A stretch of 64,000 nucleotides of DNA from Gordonia sputi NBRC 100414 (GTDB taxonomy: Bacteria > Actinomycetota > Actinomycetes > Mycobacteriales > Mycobacteriaceae): positions 29,632 to 93,631 of the forward strand of contig NZ_BAFC01000042.1 in NCBI RefSeq assembly GCF_000248055.1, in the 5' to 3' direction. Below are positions 47,785 through 58,800 of the stretch, in pieces. The translations under genes and the position numbers were made by a program. How positions within the stretch are numbered: the first letter of the stretch is position 1; each line of letters opens with the position of its first letter. Under the pieces are notes generated by a model. The model made no database searches, was not told where the DNA came from, and worked only from the letters and a program-made list of their open reading frames with translations.

Positions 47785-50700
47785 ATGAGCCAACAGCACG
47801 CGGCGGACGATCGTCGTGAAGCGGGACTCGCTGGTCCGCTACTCGAGCTGACGGCCGCTCAGCGCGGCATGTGGTTCGCGGAAAGTCTCTCTCCTGATTA
47901 CTCGGTCACCGTCGCGCAGTACATCGACATCCGCGATGGCGATCGGCCGCTCGACGTCGAACTGCTCCGTCGGGTGATCACGGAGGTCGGCAGGGAGACC
48001 GAGATGGCCTTCACCAGGATCGTCGAGGTCGACGGTGTGCCGATGCAGTTTGTCGATCAGTCGGTCGACAACGGTGTTCATTATGTCGACCTTCGTGGCG
48101 AATCGGATCCGGTCGCGAGCGCCCACGACTGGATGAACTCGGATTATCGCGGCAGCATGGATCTGCAGTCAGACCTTCTCGTCGTTTGCGCACTTCTCCG
48201 CGTCGCCGACGACCGGGTTTTCTGGTACGTGCGCGCACATCACATAGCGCTCGATGGATACGCGGCACTGACCGTGGTGTACGAGATTCTCAACCGCTAC
48301 AACGCTGAGGTCACGGGGGCGGAATACGTCTCGAAACCTGGCGCCAAGCTCGATGAATTGGTTGCCGACGATCAGAAGTATCTGACAGGAACCCGCCGCC
48401 AGGCCGACCGCGAATACTGGGCCGATCGCGTCCACGACCTACCAGAGCGAGTGACGCTGGCTCAGCAATCGGCAGCGGTTCCACTTTCGCCCTGCAATGC
48501 GGTCGCCGCAGCCGAGATCGATGCCGCTCGCCAGCAGACCATCGAGCGTCTTGCAGCGTCGCTGAACAGTTCGCCTGCGGTGCTGCTGAGCGCCGGATTC
48601 TCGGCGTTTCTCGCCCGGATGGCGGGAACCGACGATGTCGTTCTCAGCCTTCCGGTGACCGGACGTGCCACGGCAAAGATCAAGCGTGCGGCGGGCATGC
48701 TCTCGAATATGCTGCCCGTGCGGTTTCGCGACGTGACGCGCCTGTCGATGCGCGGCCTCGTGGAGCAGGCGCAGCTCGAGTTCACCGGTGTGCTCCGACA
48801 TCAGCGCTACCGGTTCGAGGACATCCGCCTCGACGCGGGTTTGCAGGACGCCAACACCGCGTCGTTCGGGCCGATCGTGAACATCATGTTCTTCGACAAG
48901 CCCATCGAGTTGGTCGGTGCGAGCGTGGACTACCACATCCTGTCGTCGGGCATCCTCGAAGATCTGCGGCTCAATCTGTACCAGGCGAGTCCTGGCGCAC
49001 GGATCGGCGTCGACCTGCACGGCAACCCCAATCTCTACGACGAGGCCGACCTGCGCGGCCACCTCGAGCGTTTCCTCGCGTTCCTCGATCGCGTCTTCGC
49101 GCAGCTCGACACTCCCATCGGCGACATCGATCTGCTGCTTTCCGGCGAACGTGCGGGCCTCCTCGACCTCGGCGTCGGTCCACTGCGGCCGCTCCCGGCG
49201 CCGTCCGCCCACCTCCTCGACGGTTTCGAGGCAGCGGTCGGTGAGACACCGACGGCCACGGCGATCGAGTTCGGCGACCTTCAGTGGACATACCGGGAGT
49301 TCGATGAGTTGCGGAGGCGCTTCGCGGCCATGCTGCGTTCGGCGGGCGTCTGCCGGGGCGATCACGTCGTCGTCTCGCTCGACCGCGGGCCTGCCCAGCT
49401 GGTAGCGATCTATGCGGTGCTCACCCTGGGCGCGGCGTATGTTCCCGTCGACCCGACGCAGCCCGACCAGCGCCGCGCGCTCATCGCCGACACCGTCGGC
49501 GCGCGACTGGTGATCGACGACGACTATCTCGTCGAGTGCGCGTTCACTGACGAGGGGTTCAAAGAAGACGGGTTCGACGACAGCGGGCTTCCCGATACCG
49601 GGGAGTTGGTACAAGAGTCTGTGGGTGGCGGGGCAACTGCCGCCTATGTCATCTTCACCTCCGGCTCGACCGGTGTGCCCAAGGGCGTCCAGGTCAGCCA
49701 CGAGGCCGTCATCAACCGGCTCGGGTGGATGCAGGACAACTACAGCCTCGCCACCGACGATGTCGTGCTCTACAAGACGCCGTTCACCTTCGACGTATCG
49801 GTGTGGGAGCTGCTCTGGGCGCTCGGACAGGGTGCTCGACTGGTGATCGCCAAGCCGGGCGGGCATCGCGATCCCGCGTACCTGCGCGAGTTGATCATCT
49901 CGAGTGGCATCACCGTCTTGCACTTCGTGCCATCGATGCTCGACGTGTACACCGAGGTACTGGCGAACGAGGGGCACTCGACGCTTCTGCCGTCGACGGT
50001 CCGGTGCGTGTTCACCTCCGGGGAAGCGCTTCCGCGGCATCTCGCCGAGCGGGTGATCGCCGGATCACACGCCGACCTGGTCAATCTCTACGGCCCCACC
50101 GAGGCGGCGGTCGACGTCACCGAATGCACGGTGGGCAGCGACGACGGTCCGGTCCCGATCGGCAAGCCGGTGGCCAACACCCGGGTGCATGTCCTCGACG
50201 GCGCCCTGGCCCAGGTGCCGGTCGGTGTTGCGGGTGAGCTCTACCTCGCCGGTGTCCAGCTGGCCGACGGTTACGTCGGTCGTCCAGGGCTGACCTCCGA
50301 ACGATTCGTCGCCGACCCGTTCGGGCCCGAGGGCACCCGGATGTACCGGACCGGCGATCTGGTCAGGTGGGCCGACGATGGGACTCTGCACTACCTGGGA
50401 CGGACCGACTTCCAGATCAAGATCCGCGGACAACGCGTCGAGCCGGGCGAGATCGAGGCCGTCCTCGACGCCATGCCCGGAGTCGACGCGAGTGCCGTGG
50501 TGCCTCGAACGGACCTCGCGGCGGGACCCGTGCTCGTCGCGTACGTCCGGTCCGAGAGCACCGACGTCACCGAGAGCGCGGCACTGGCATGGTGCCGCGG
50601 GAATCTGCCCTCGCACATGGTCCCGGTTGCCGCGATGCGACTCGACGAGTTCCCGTTGAACCCGTCGGGCAAGCTCGATCGGAAGCGGCTTCCCACGCCC

Positions 50701-53700
50701 GAACTGAACCCCTCCGTCGAGTACGTCGCGCCGCGAACGCGAGTCGAGCTCGCACTCACCTCGCTGCTCACCGAACTCCTCGGTGTTGAGCGGATCGGAT
50801 TGCGCGACAACATCTTCGCGCTGGGTGGCGATTCGCTGCTCGCCGCGCGACTCGTCTCGCGAGCGCGTAGCGAACGAAATCTCCAGGTCGATCTGACCAC
50901 CGTGTTCTCGGCTCTGGACATCGGTGGTATCGCCGATCTGACCGAGTTCGGCGGCGAGCAGGAGTATGTGGCGTTGCGTCGCGTCGAACGGGAAGCCATG
51001 ATCCCGTTGTCGCACGCGCAGACTCGGCTGTGGTTCGTCAATCGCATGGATCCCGGCGCCGCGACATACAACATGCCCGGCGCCGTTCGACTCGGCCACG
51101 AGGTCGATGTCGACGCGTTGCACGCGTCGATCGAGTTCCTCGTGGAGCGTCATGAGACGCTGCGTACACGATTCGGGTCCCACCTCGGTGAGCCCGTGCA
51201 GGAGATCCTCACGACCGCCGAGGCGATGGAGTTCCTCGACACCGAGGTGTTCGACGCGGTGGATCGACTCGACGAGTTGATCGCCGCAGAGGCGGCACGC
51301 GGCTTCGATCTCGTACGCGAGATCCCATTCCGGATCCGCATCCTGCGTGATCGTGAGGGATACGTCGTCGTCACCGTGTTGCACCACATCGCGGGAGACG
51401 GGTTCTCACTTCAGCCGTTGATCCGTGATCTCATGGTCGCCTACACGAACCTTCGTGACGGCAAGAACCCCGACCTCGAGCCGTTGGAGGTTCAGTACGC
51501 CGACTTCGCCATCTGGCAGCGCACACTCCTCGGCGAGCTGGAGTCGCCAACCGAACGTGCCGCCGAGGGCCTGTCGTTCTGGCGAACCGAGCTCGCGGAC
51601 GTGGCCGACTTGCTGATGCTTCCCACCGATCGTCCTCGACCGCACGTCGCGACCGGGGCCGGCGGTTACATCGACGCGGATATCGATGCCGACCTCGCGA
51701 CGGGTATCAGGGGTCTTGCGAGAGACCGCGGCGTCACACCGTTCACGGTGGTGCACGCTGCGCTGGCAATCGTGCTGTCGCGATGGGCGGAGGTCGACGA
51801 GGTCTCGATCGGTACGGCCGTGGCAGGCCGAGACGAGCCTGCCACCGCGGAACTGGTCGGAATGTTCGTGAACACGGTGGTGCTGCGTACCGCGGTGTCG
51901 TCGGTCGACACCGTCGCAGATCTGCTCGAGCGCGCCCACGAGACCAAAACCCGCGCGGTACAGCACGCCGACATCCCCTTCGAGTGGATCGTCGACGCGG
52001 TGAGTCCGGAACGCTCCGCCTCGCACACCCCGCTCTTCCAGGTCGCACTGACGATGCATCCGGGACACGCGACCACCCTGCACCACTTCGACGAATCGGC
52101 CCGACTCATCGACGCGCGCGTGCCCGCCGCGAAGTTCGACCTGTCGATCACGGTGACGGATCAGGCCGACGCGGGCGGCTACGATCTCGAACTCTCCTAT
52201 GCCGCTGACATTTTCGAACATCGCACCGCGGAACGTGTTGCTGCACAACTTGATCTGGTGTTGCGCGCCATGGTCGCCGCGCCCGTTCGTTCGGTCGGGA
52301 CCATCGACATCGTCGCCGATGAGGATCGGGTAGAGCTGATCTCCGGTGGCGAGGCACTCGCGGCACCCGCGCTGCTGCGAGACCTCTTCCTGGTCGGCGC
52401 AGAGAAGGCCGACCCGCATTCGCTGGCCATCGTCGGCACGTCGGAGATCACCTGGTCGATGCTCGTTGCTCGATCCAATCAGCTTGCGCGCGAACTCGTC
52501 TCGATGGGTGTCGGTCCCGGCGACATCGTCGCGATCTGCATTCCGCGTTCGCATCGATCGGTGCTCTCGATGCTCGCGGTTGCCGCGTCGGGTGCGGCAT
52601 TCGTCAGTATCGACCCGGGTCTGCCCGCGACGCGCATCTCCGAGATCCTCGCCGATAGCGGAGCGGCGGTCGGACTGAGCGTCGAGGAGAGCGCGTCGCG
52701 TCTCCCGGACGCGATGGACTGGCTCGTCATCGGTCACGAGGACACCGAGTTCCGGCTGGCGGGCCACAGTGGCGCGCCGCTGCGTGATGCGGAACTGATT
52801 CGCACACCGCGACTGGACGACCTCGCCTACCTGATCTACACGTCCGGGTCGACCGGGCGCCCCAAGGCTGCGGCGCTGAGCCATCGCGGACTGTCGAATG
52901 TAGTCGCAAACCAGCAGTCGATACTGCGGCTGAACACCGAGTCACGCGTATTACACGTCGCGTCACCGAGTTTCGACGCGTCGATCTTCGAGATCCTGAT
53001 GGCGCTCGGACAGGGCGCCCGACTCGTCATCAGCCCGGCCGGGGTGTTCGGCGGCGACGAGCTCGCCACCCTGATGAGGGACGAGGGCGTGACGCACGCG
53101 GTGATGACCCCATCGGCGCTGAGCACCATCGAGCCGGCGGCCGTGCCGAAGCTGCGTCGGGTCATCAGCGTCGGGGAGGCATGCCCACCCGACCTGATGC
53201 GACGCTGGGCGAGGGCCGGGCGTCGATTCCACAACCTGTACGGGCCAACGGAGGTCAGCATCTGGGCCACCGCCGCCGGACCGATGACCGAGCACGACGA
53301 GGTGTCGATCGGTTTGTCGATCCCCGGTGTCGGTGCGATCGTGCTCGACCGCGCGCTGCGGCCGGTCCCCACGGGCGTACCCGGCGAGTTGTATCTGCGT
53401 GGCGTCCAACTCGCTCGCGGCTACCATCGCCGCAGCGACCTGACGGCGTCGAGGTTCGTCGCCGACCCATACGCTCCCGGCGAGCGCATGTATCGCACCG
53501 GCGATCGCGTGATCCGTACCGTGCGTGGCGATTTGCGCTACATCGGACGCACCGACTTCCAGCTCAAGATCCGTGGCCTGCGTATCGAACCGGGGGAGGT
53601 GGAGGCCGCGATCGTCGACCATCCTCTCGTCACCGACGCGGTATGCCTCGGCGTGCCCGCGCCCAATGGTGACGACGTGTTGGTGGCGTATGCGACGCTG

Positions 53701-55815
53701 GCCGCGGGCGCGTCCGCAGATCCTGCGCACGTGCTCGAGCACGCCGCCACGCGACTTGCGGGTTACATGGTGCCGCACACACTCGTCGTGGTGGACGAAT
53801 TCCGGCTCACCACATCGGGCAAGATCGATCGAAAGTCGTTGCCCGCGGTCGACTTCGGCACCGCCGCCCCGTACCGGCAGCCGGGGTCGCAGCTGGAGAT
53901 GGTGGTCGCAGGCGTTTTCGGCCAGGTGCTCGGACTCGAACGTGTCTCCGCCGATGCCGACTTCTTCCATCTCGGCGGCAGTTCACTCTCGGCCACCAAG
54001 GTCACGGCACGCTTGTCGGCGCTGCTCGACCGTCAGGTTCCGGTGAAACTGCTCTTCGAGCGTCCGACGGTCTCCGCGCTCGCGGCGGCGTTGACGTCGG
54101 GGCCAACCGGTCAGGGCATGCCCGCGCTCCACGCGCGCAGCCGGACAGAACTCGTGCACGTGTCGGGCATGCAGCGGGGTCTCTGGCTGATCAACCGGGC
54201 CGAACCCGAGTCGGCCGCGTACAACGTGGCGATGGCTCTGCGGTTGTCCGGCGACCTCGACGTTCCGGCACTCACCCGTGCCACGATCGACCTCGGCCGG
54301 CGGCATGAGGCTCTGCGCACCGTCTACCCGATGATCAATGGTGAACCGGTGCAGGTGATCATGCCCGCCGACGCGCTCGACAACGATGTGCTGCTCGAGG
54401 TGCGCGACGTGGCGGGTTCCCTGAGCGCTGAGATCGCCGAGATCACCGGTGCAGGCTTCGACATCACCGTGCGGCCACCGGTCAGGGCGGTGCTGCTCAG
54501 GGTGTCCGCAGACGAGCACGTCCTCGTCTTCGTGGTCCATCACATCAGCGCAGACGGTGCATCGATGATGCCACTCGCGCGTGATCTCATGGCCGCCTAC
54601 GCCGCGCGGCACGGTGGGGCCGAACCCGCCTGGAAGCCACTGGCCGTGCAGTACGCGGACTTCAGCATGTGGCTCTCCGAGCGCCTCGCTGTGGTCGACG
54701 ACGGCGTGTCCGAGCAGGAGCGGCAACTCGCCTACTGGCAGGAGAGGCTGTCCGGCCTGCCGGAGATCCTCGAGCTGCCTGCGAGCAAACCACGTCCGAG
54801 GACTCCCGACTTCGAGGGTGCCGCAGTCGATTTCGAGATTCCGTCCGACGTTGTCGCGAAGCTCGAAGAGATCTCCCGCAAGCACCACACCACCCAGTTC
54901 ATGGTCACGCACGCGGTGTTCGCGGTGCTGCTCGCGCGGCTCTCGGGTCGGGACGACATCGTGATCGGCACGCCGTTCGCGGGTCGCGGAGAGCCGTTGC
55001 TCGAGGACGTCGTCGGGATGTTCGTCAACACCCTTGCGCTGCGCACGCGGGTTGACGGAGGCGAGCGGTTCCTTGAGTTGCTCGATCGTGTCCGCGGCGA
55101 CGACCTCGCCGACATGTCGCATGCCGCAATCCCATTCGACGAGATCGTCGCGCGAATCATGTCGCGACCTCCGACCGCGCACAACCCGGTCTTCCAGGTG
55201 ATGCTGGCGTTCCAGAACGTCGAGTTCCCGGTGCTCCGCCTCGACGGACTCACCGTGGAGCCCGTGCGCGAGGAACTGACGTCCGCGAAGGTCGACCTGG
55301 CGCTCACCTTCTTCCCGAACGATCCGGAACGGGAGGCGCGAGGCGGTGCGCTGCGTGCCCAGTTCATCTACGCCACTGCTCTTTTCGACGAGGAGACGGT
55401 GAGCCGAATGGCCGACCGATACGTCCGGCTGCTGGCCGAACTGCTCGACGATCCCGAGCGCGCCGTGGGCGACGCCAGCATGGTCATCGACTCCGATCAG
55501 GTCGACGATCCCGCTGATGGCGATGAGCAGGCGTCGCTGTTCGAGCTGATCGCGGACGCGGCGACGTTCGATCCGGATGCGGCGATCCTGCCCGATGCGT
55601 GTGCGGTCAGTTTCGGTGAACTGTCGGCGCATGTGTCGGCGCTGGGTGCTGTTGTGCCCGATCCTGATTCGGCACTCACGATGGCTCTCATGACATTGGT
55701 TCCCGGACTCGCCACCGCGGGTCCCGACGAGCTCGACGACGTCCTGAGTGCACTGCACTCCCGCGCTCATAGTGTCGCGGTGCGCGACAAATCCACCCCT
55801 GTAGATCCCATCTAG
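47785..55815 (+). CDS. Non-ribosomal peptide synthetase 1 (Cstarter-A-T-C-A-T-C-A stub)
   Basis: A 2676-aa NRPS. Domains: starter C about 20-450 (AHHIALDGYAA), A1 470-970 (FTSGSTGVPKG, YGPTEAAVDVTE), T1 about 1013 (LGGDSLLA), C2 1070-1515 (HHIAGDGFS), A2 1528-2018 (YTSGSTGRPKAA), T2 about 2062 (LGGSSLS), C3 2120-2565 (HHISADGAS), then a ~90-residue remnant of an A-domain N-terminus. The A1 specificity residues read DVWHFSLVDK, the serine code of EntF. A2 reads about DAFVIVLIWK, which I cannot assign. A starter C domain suggests N-acylation of the first serine. The ATG at 47785 follows GGAGTGAGGA. The protein ends with C3 and no T domain, so it must work with the next gene. Confidence 0.93.
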   Translation: MSQQHAADDRREAGLAGPLLELTAAQRGMWFAESLSPDYSVTVAQYIDIRDGDRPLDVELLRRVITEVGRETEMAFTRIVEVDGVPMQFVDQSVDNGVHYVDLRGESDPVASAHDWMNSDYRGSMDLQSDLLVVCALLRVADDRVFWYVRAHHIALDGYAALTVVYEILNRYNAEVTGAEYVSKPGAKLDELVADDQKYLTGTRRQADREYWADRVHDLPERVTLAQQSAAVPLSPCNAVAAAEIDAARQQTIERLAASLNSSPAVLLSAGFSAFLARMAGTDDVVLSLPVTGRATAKIKRAAGMLSNMLPVRFRDVTRLSMRGLVEQAQLEFTGVLRHQRYRFEDIRLDAGLQDANTASFGPIVNIMFFDKPIELVGASVDYHILSSGILEDLRLNLYQASPGARIGVDLHGNPNLYDEADLRGHLERFLAFLDRVFAQLDTPIGDIDLLLSGERAGLLDLGVGPLRPLPAPSAHLLDGFEAAVGETPTATAIEFGDLQWTYREFDELRRRFAAMLRSAGVCRGDHVVVSLDRGPAQLVAIYAVLTLGAAYVPVDPTQPDQRRALIADTVGARLVIDDDYLVECAFTDEGFKEDGFDDSGLPDTGELVQESVGGGATAAYVIFTSGSTGVPKGVQVSHEAVINRLGWMQDNYSLATDDVVLYKTPFTFDVSVWELLWALGQGARLVIAKPGGHRDPAYLRELIISSGITVLHFVPSMLDVYTEVLANEGHSTLLPSTVRCVFTSGEALPRHLAERVIAGSHADLVNLYGPTEAAVDVTECTVGSDDGPVPIGKPVANTRVHVLDGALAQVPVGVAGELYLAGVQLADGYVGRPGLTSERFVADPFGPEGTRMYRTGDLVRWADDGTLHYLGRTDFQIKIRGQRVEPGEIEAVLDAMPGVDASAVVPRTDLAAGPVLVAYVRSESTDVTESAALAWCRGNLPSHMVPVAAMRLDEFPLNPSGKLDRKRLPTPELNPSVEYVAPRTRVELALTSLLTELLGVERIGLRDNIFALGGDSLLAARLVSRARSERNLQVDLTTVFSALDIGGIADLTEFGGEQEYVALRRVEREAMIPLSHAQTRLWFVNRMDPGAATYNMPGAVRLGHEVDVDALHASIEFLVERHETLRTRFGSHLGEPVQEILTTAEAMEFLDTEVFDAVDRLDELIAAEAARGFDLVREIPFRIRILRDREGYVVVTVLHHIAGDGFSLQPLIRDLMVAYTNLRDGKNPDLEPLEVQYADFAIWQRTLLGELESPTERAAEGLSFWRTELADVADLLMLPTDRPRPHVATGAGGYIDADIDADLATGIRGLARDRGVTPFTVVHAALAIVLSRWAEVDEVSIGTAVAGRDEPATAELVGMFVNTVVLRTAVSSVDTVADLLERAHETKTRAVQHADIPFEWIVDAVSPERSASHTPLFQVALTMHPGHATTLHHFDESARLIDARVPAAKFDLSITVTDQADAGGYDLELSYAADIFEHRTAERVAAQLDLVLRAMVAAPVRSVGTIDIVADEDRVELISGGEALAAPALLRDLFLVGAEKADPHSLAIVGTSEITWSMLVARSNQLARELVSMGVGPGDIVAICIPRSHRSVLSMLAVAASGAAFVSIDPGLPATRISEILADSGAAVGLSVEESASRLPDAMDWLVIGHEDTEFRLAGHSGAPLRDAELIRTPRLDDLAYLIYTSGSTGRPKAAALSHRGLSNVVANQQSILRLNTESRVLHVASPSFDASIFEILMALGQGARLVISPAGVFGGDELATLMRDEGVTHAVMTPSALSTIEPAAVPKLRRVISVGEACPPDLMRRWARAGRRFHNLYGPTEVSIWATAAGPMTEHDEVSIGLSIPGVGAIVLDRALRPVPTGVPGELYLRGVQLARGYHRRSDLTASRFVADPYAPGERMYRTGDRVIRTVRGDLRYIGRTDFQLKIRGLRIEPGEVEAAIVDHPLVTDAVCLGVPAPNGDDVLVAYATLAAGASADPAHVLEHAATRLAGYMVPHTLVVVDEFRLTTSGKIDRKSLPAVDFGTAAPYRQPGSQLEMVVAGVFGQVLGLERVSADADFFHLGGSSLSATKVTARLSALLDRQVPVKLLFERPTVSALAAALTSGPTGQGMPALHARSRTELVHVSGMQRGLWLINRAEPESAAYNVAMALRLSGDLDVPALTRATIDLGRRHEALRTVYPMINGEPVQVIMPADALDNDVLLEVRDVAGSLSAEIAEITGAGFDITVRPPVRAVLLRVSADEHVLVFVVHHISADGASMMPLARDLMAAYAARHGGAEPAWKPLAVQYADFSMWLSERLAVVDDGVSEQERQLAYWQERLSGLPEILELPASKPRPRTPDFEGAAVDFEIPSDVVAKLEEISRKHHTTQFMVTHAVFAVLLARLSGRDDIVIGTPFAGRGEPLLEDVVGMFVNTLALRTRVDGGERFLELLDRVRGDDLADMSHAAIPFDEIVARIMSRPPTAHNPVFQVMLAFQNVEFPVLRLDGLTVEPVREELTSAKVDLALTFFPNDPEREARGGALRAQFIYATALFDEETVSRMADRYVRLLAELLDDPERAVGDASMVIDSDQVDDPADGDEQASLFELIADAATFDPDAAILPDACAVSFGELSAHVSALGAVVPDPDSALTMALMTLVPGLATAGPDELDDVLSALHSRAHSVAVRDKSTPVDPI

Positions 55816-55836
55816 CCGGAAGGTCTCGACACAGCC

Positions 55837-58800
55837 GTGACGGGTATCGACGCGAACGCAGTAGAAACATGCTCGGGGTGGGGTCGCCGTCCCGGTACAC
55901 GGGATCTGATCGGGGTGACCGCACGGACCGATCCCGACGCCCTCGCGCTGTCCACACCGACCACGCTCACGTTCGGTGAACTCGAAGCCCGGGTTGCGCC
56001 GATGGCCACGGTGTTCGCCGCACGTGGTATCGACGCCGACGCCGCTGTCGCAGCCACCATCGCGCCCCTGGTGACCACACCCGGCGCCGACCCCGCGGCA
56101 TCGGCCGCCCTCACGCAGGAGCATCTCGGACAGATACGCGCGGCGGCCGTCGACACGCTCGGCGGGGACGACTGGCAGTCGTTGCCCGGCCTCTTTCGAC
56201 TCGCGGTGCGGCGCTTCGGCGGTCGGCTCGCGGTCACCGACACCTCCGGGGCCGAGCTCACCTATCGGGAGCTCGACGAGCTCTCCGACGCCGTCGCTGT
56301 GGGGCTCGGCGCATCAGGCGTGGAACAGGGCTCGGTCGTCGGACTCGCGACTGCCCGCAGCATCGACGTCATGGTGGCGATCCTCGGCATCCTGAAGGTC
56401 GGCGCGACCTACCTCCCACTCGACACCTCTCACCCCGCGGATCGCCTGCAGATGGTCGTCGACGACGCGGCCCCCGTCGTGGTGATCTCGGGCGAGGGCG
56501 GCCACGCCACACTCGACCTCCTCGGTGTCGCCCTGACCACGACGGCCGAACTCGCCGACCGTGCACGTCACGCGTCGGGGGAATTGCCTGCCGCACTCGA
56601 CCCGCGACTGGCCGCCTACGCCATCTTCACCTCCGGCTCCACCGGCAGGCCGAAGGGTGTCGTCGTCGAACATCGGTCGGTGGTTGCGCTGTTGGCCGCA
56701 GCCCAACAGCATTACGGCTTCACCGAATACGACGTGTGGACGATGTTCCACTCCTACGCGTTCGACGTCTCGGTGTTCGAGATGTGGGGACCGCTGCTGT
56801 TCGGCGGCCGTCTGCTCGTCGTGGATTACCTGACGACGCGCAGCCCCGCGGAGTTCGCGGCACTGCTCGCGGAACAGTCGGTGACCGTGGTGTCGCAGAC
56901 GCCGTCGGCGTTCTATCAGCTTGCCGCCGCCGTGCGCCCGCGTGGCGAGGCGTCTGTTGTTTCCGACGAGTTGTCGCCATCGGTGCGCTATATGGTCTTC
57001 GCCGGTGAGGCGCTCGACTTCGCCCAGGTGACACGGTGGTACGCCGATCGCATGGCGGGAGCCGGACGTCCTGGGCCCGTGCTGGTGAATATGTACGGCA
57101 TCACCGAGACGACGGTGCACTCGACGTTCCGTGCGCTCGATCCCGAATTCGTCACGACGGCAAAGGGATCGGATGTCGGCGACGGGCTGCCGGGCCTCGA
57201 GATCCACGTGCTCGACGAGCGTTTGCGGCCGGTGCCAGACGGAACGCCGGGCGAGATCTATGTCAGTGGAACGCAGGTGACGCGGGGGTATCTTGGCCGA
57301 CCCGAACTGACGGGTGTGCGCTTCGTCGCCGACCCGTTCGCCGGTGACGGACAACGGATGTACCGCAGCGGCGACGTCGCGGTCCGCCACGGTGACACCC
57401 TCGAATATCTCGGCCGATCCGACGCCCAGATCAAGTTGCGCGGCTTCCGGATCGAGCTCGGTGAGGTCGAAGCGGCACTGCTGTCCACACCAGGGGTGGA
57501 TGCTGTCGCGGTTGCGGTCATGACGCGGGAGAACGGAATCGAACAACTCGTCGGTTATGCCGTCCTCGGCGAGGGCGCCGAGGTGTCTCCGACGGTGATC
57601 AGGTCGAATGCTGCTGCGCTGCTTCCTGACTACATGGTTCCCGACGTGGTCATGCTGCTCGACGATCTGCCGCTCACGGTGAACGGCAAGTTGGATCGTC
57701 GCGCGCTTCCCGACCCTGAGATCGTGGTCGAGTCCGAGTACGTGGCGCCGGGCACGGAGACCGAGAAGATGCTCGCCGAGATAGTCGCGGACGTGCTCGA
57801 TCTCGAACGGGTCAGCGTCGCCGACTCATTGTTCGATCTCGGCGGCAACTCGCTGGCCGCCGCACGCATCGTCGGACGCGCGTCCGACGCACTCGGGGTC
57901 GACCTCTCGGTGCGCGACGTGTTCGACGCCCCGACGGTTCGCGGTCTCGCCGAACTGTCGGCTCAGCGTGCCGCCGGTCTACCCGCGGTGGTGGCACTGC
58001 CACGCCCAGAGCGAATCCCGTTGTCGTTTGCGCAGAGTCGCATGTGGTTCATCAATCAGTTCGACACCTCGTTGCCGACCTACAACATTCCGGCGCTGCT
58101 GCGGTTGGTCGGCGACCTCGATGTGCAGGCCCTGCGCGCGGCTCTGAGCGACGTGATCGAGCGCCACGAGGTGCTGCGGACCACCTTCCCCGCCGTCGAC
58201 GACGATCCGGTTCAGGTGATCGGCGGTGTCGACGAGATCGAGCAGCGACTCGACTGGCGCGACGTCGACTCCTGGTCGCAACTGCAGACCGTCGCGATGA
58301 CGGGTTTCGACGTGACCACGGGCTTGCCGGTCCGTGCCGCCCTGTGGGAGCAGGCGCCGGGGCAGTGGGTGTTCGCGTTGGTGATGCACCACATCGCCTC
58401 CGACGGCGAGTCGTTGCGACCGCTCGTCACAGATCTCGTCACCGCCTACATGGCCAGAACTGCCGGTGCCGCACCGGAATTCGCGCCGCTGGAAATCCAG
58501 TTCGCCGATTACGCCATCTGGCAGCACGACGTTCTCGGTTCCGCGGACGACACGGATTCCATCATCGGTCGCCAGCTCGGCTACTGGTCACGACAGTTGC
58601 GTGGACTGCCGGACGTGCTGGACCTGCCCACGGACCGGCCGCGGCCGACCGTGGCGTCGATGCGTGGTGCGCGTGCGTCATTCGACATCCCGGCATCGGT
58701 GGCCGAGAGCGTGGCCGAGTTGGCACGTGTGTCCGGAGTGACCCCGTTCATGGTCGTGCACGCGGCGTTGAGCGCATTGCTCGCCCGTCTGTCGGGGACC

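Noticed and set aside
55501..55815. Functional third adenylation domain at the end of NRPS1
   Set aside because: Only about 90 residues resemble an A-domain start; the ATP-binding SGSTG loop, YGPTE and GRxD motifs are all missing, so it cannot activate an amino acid.
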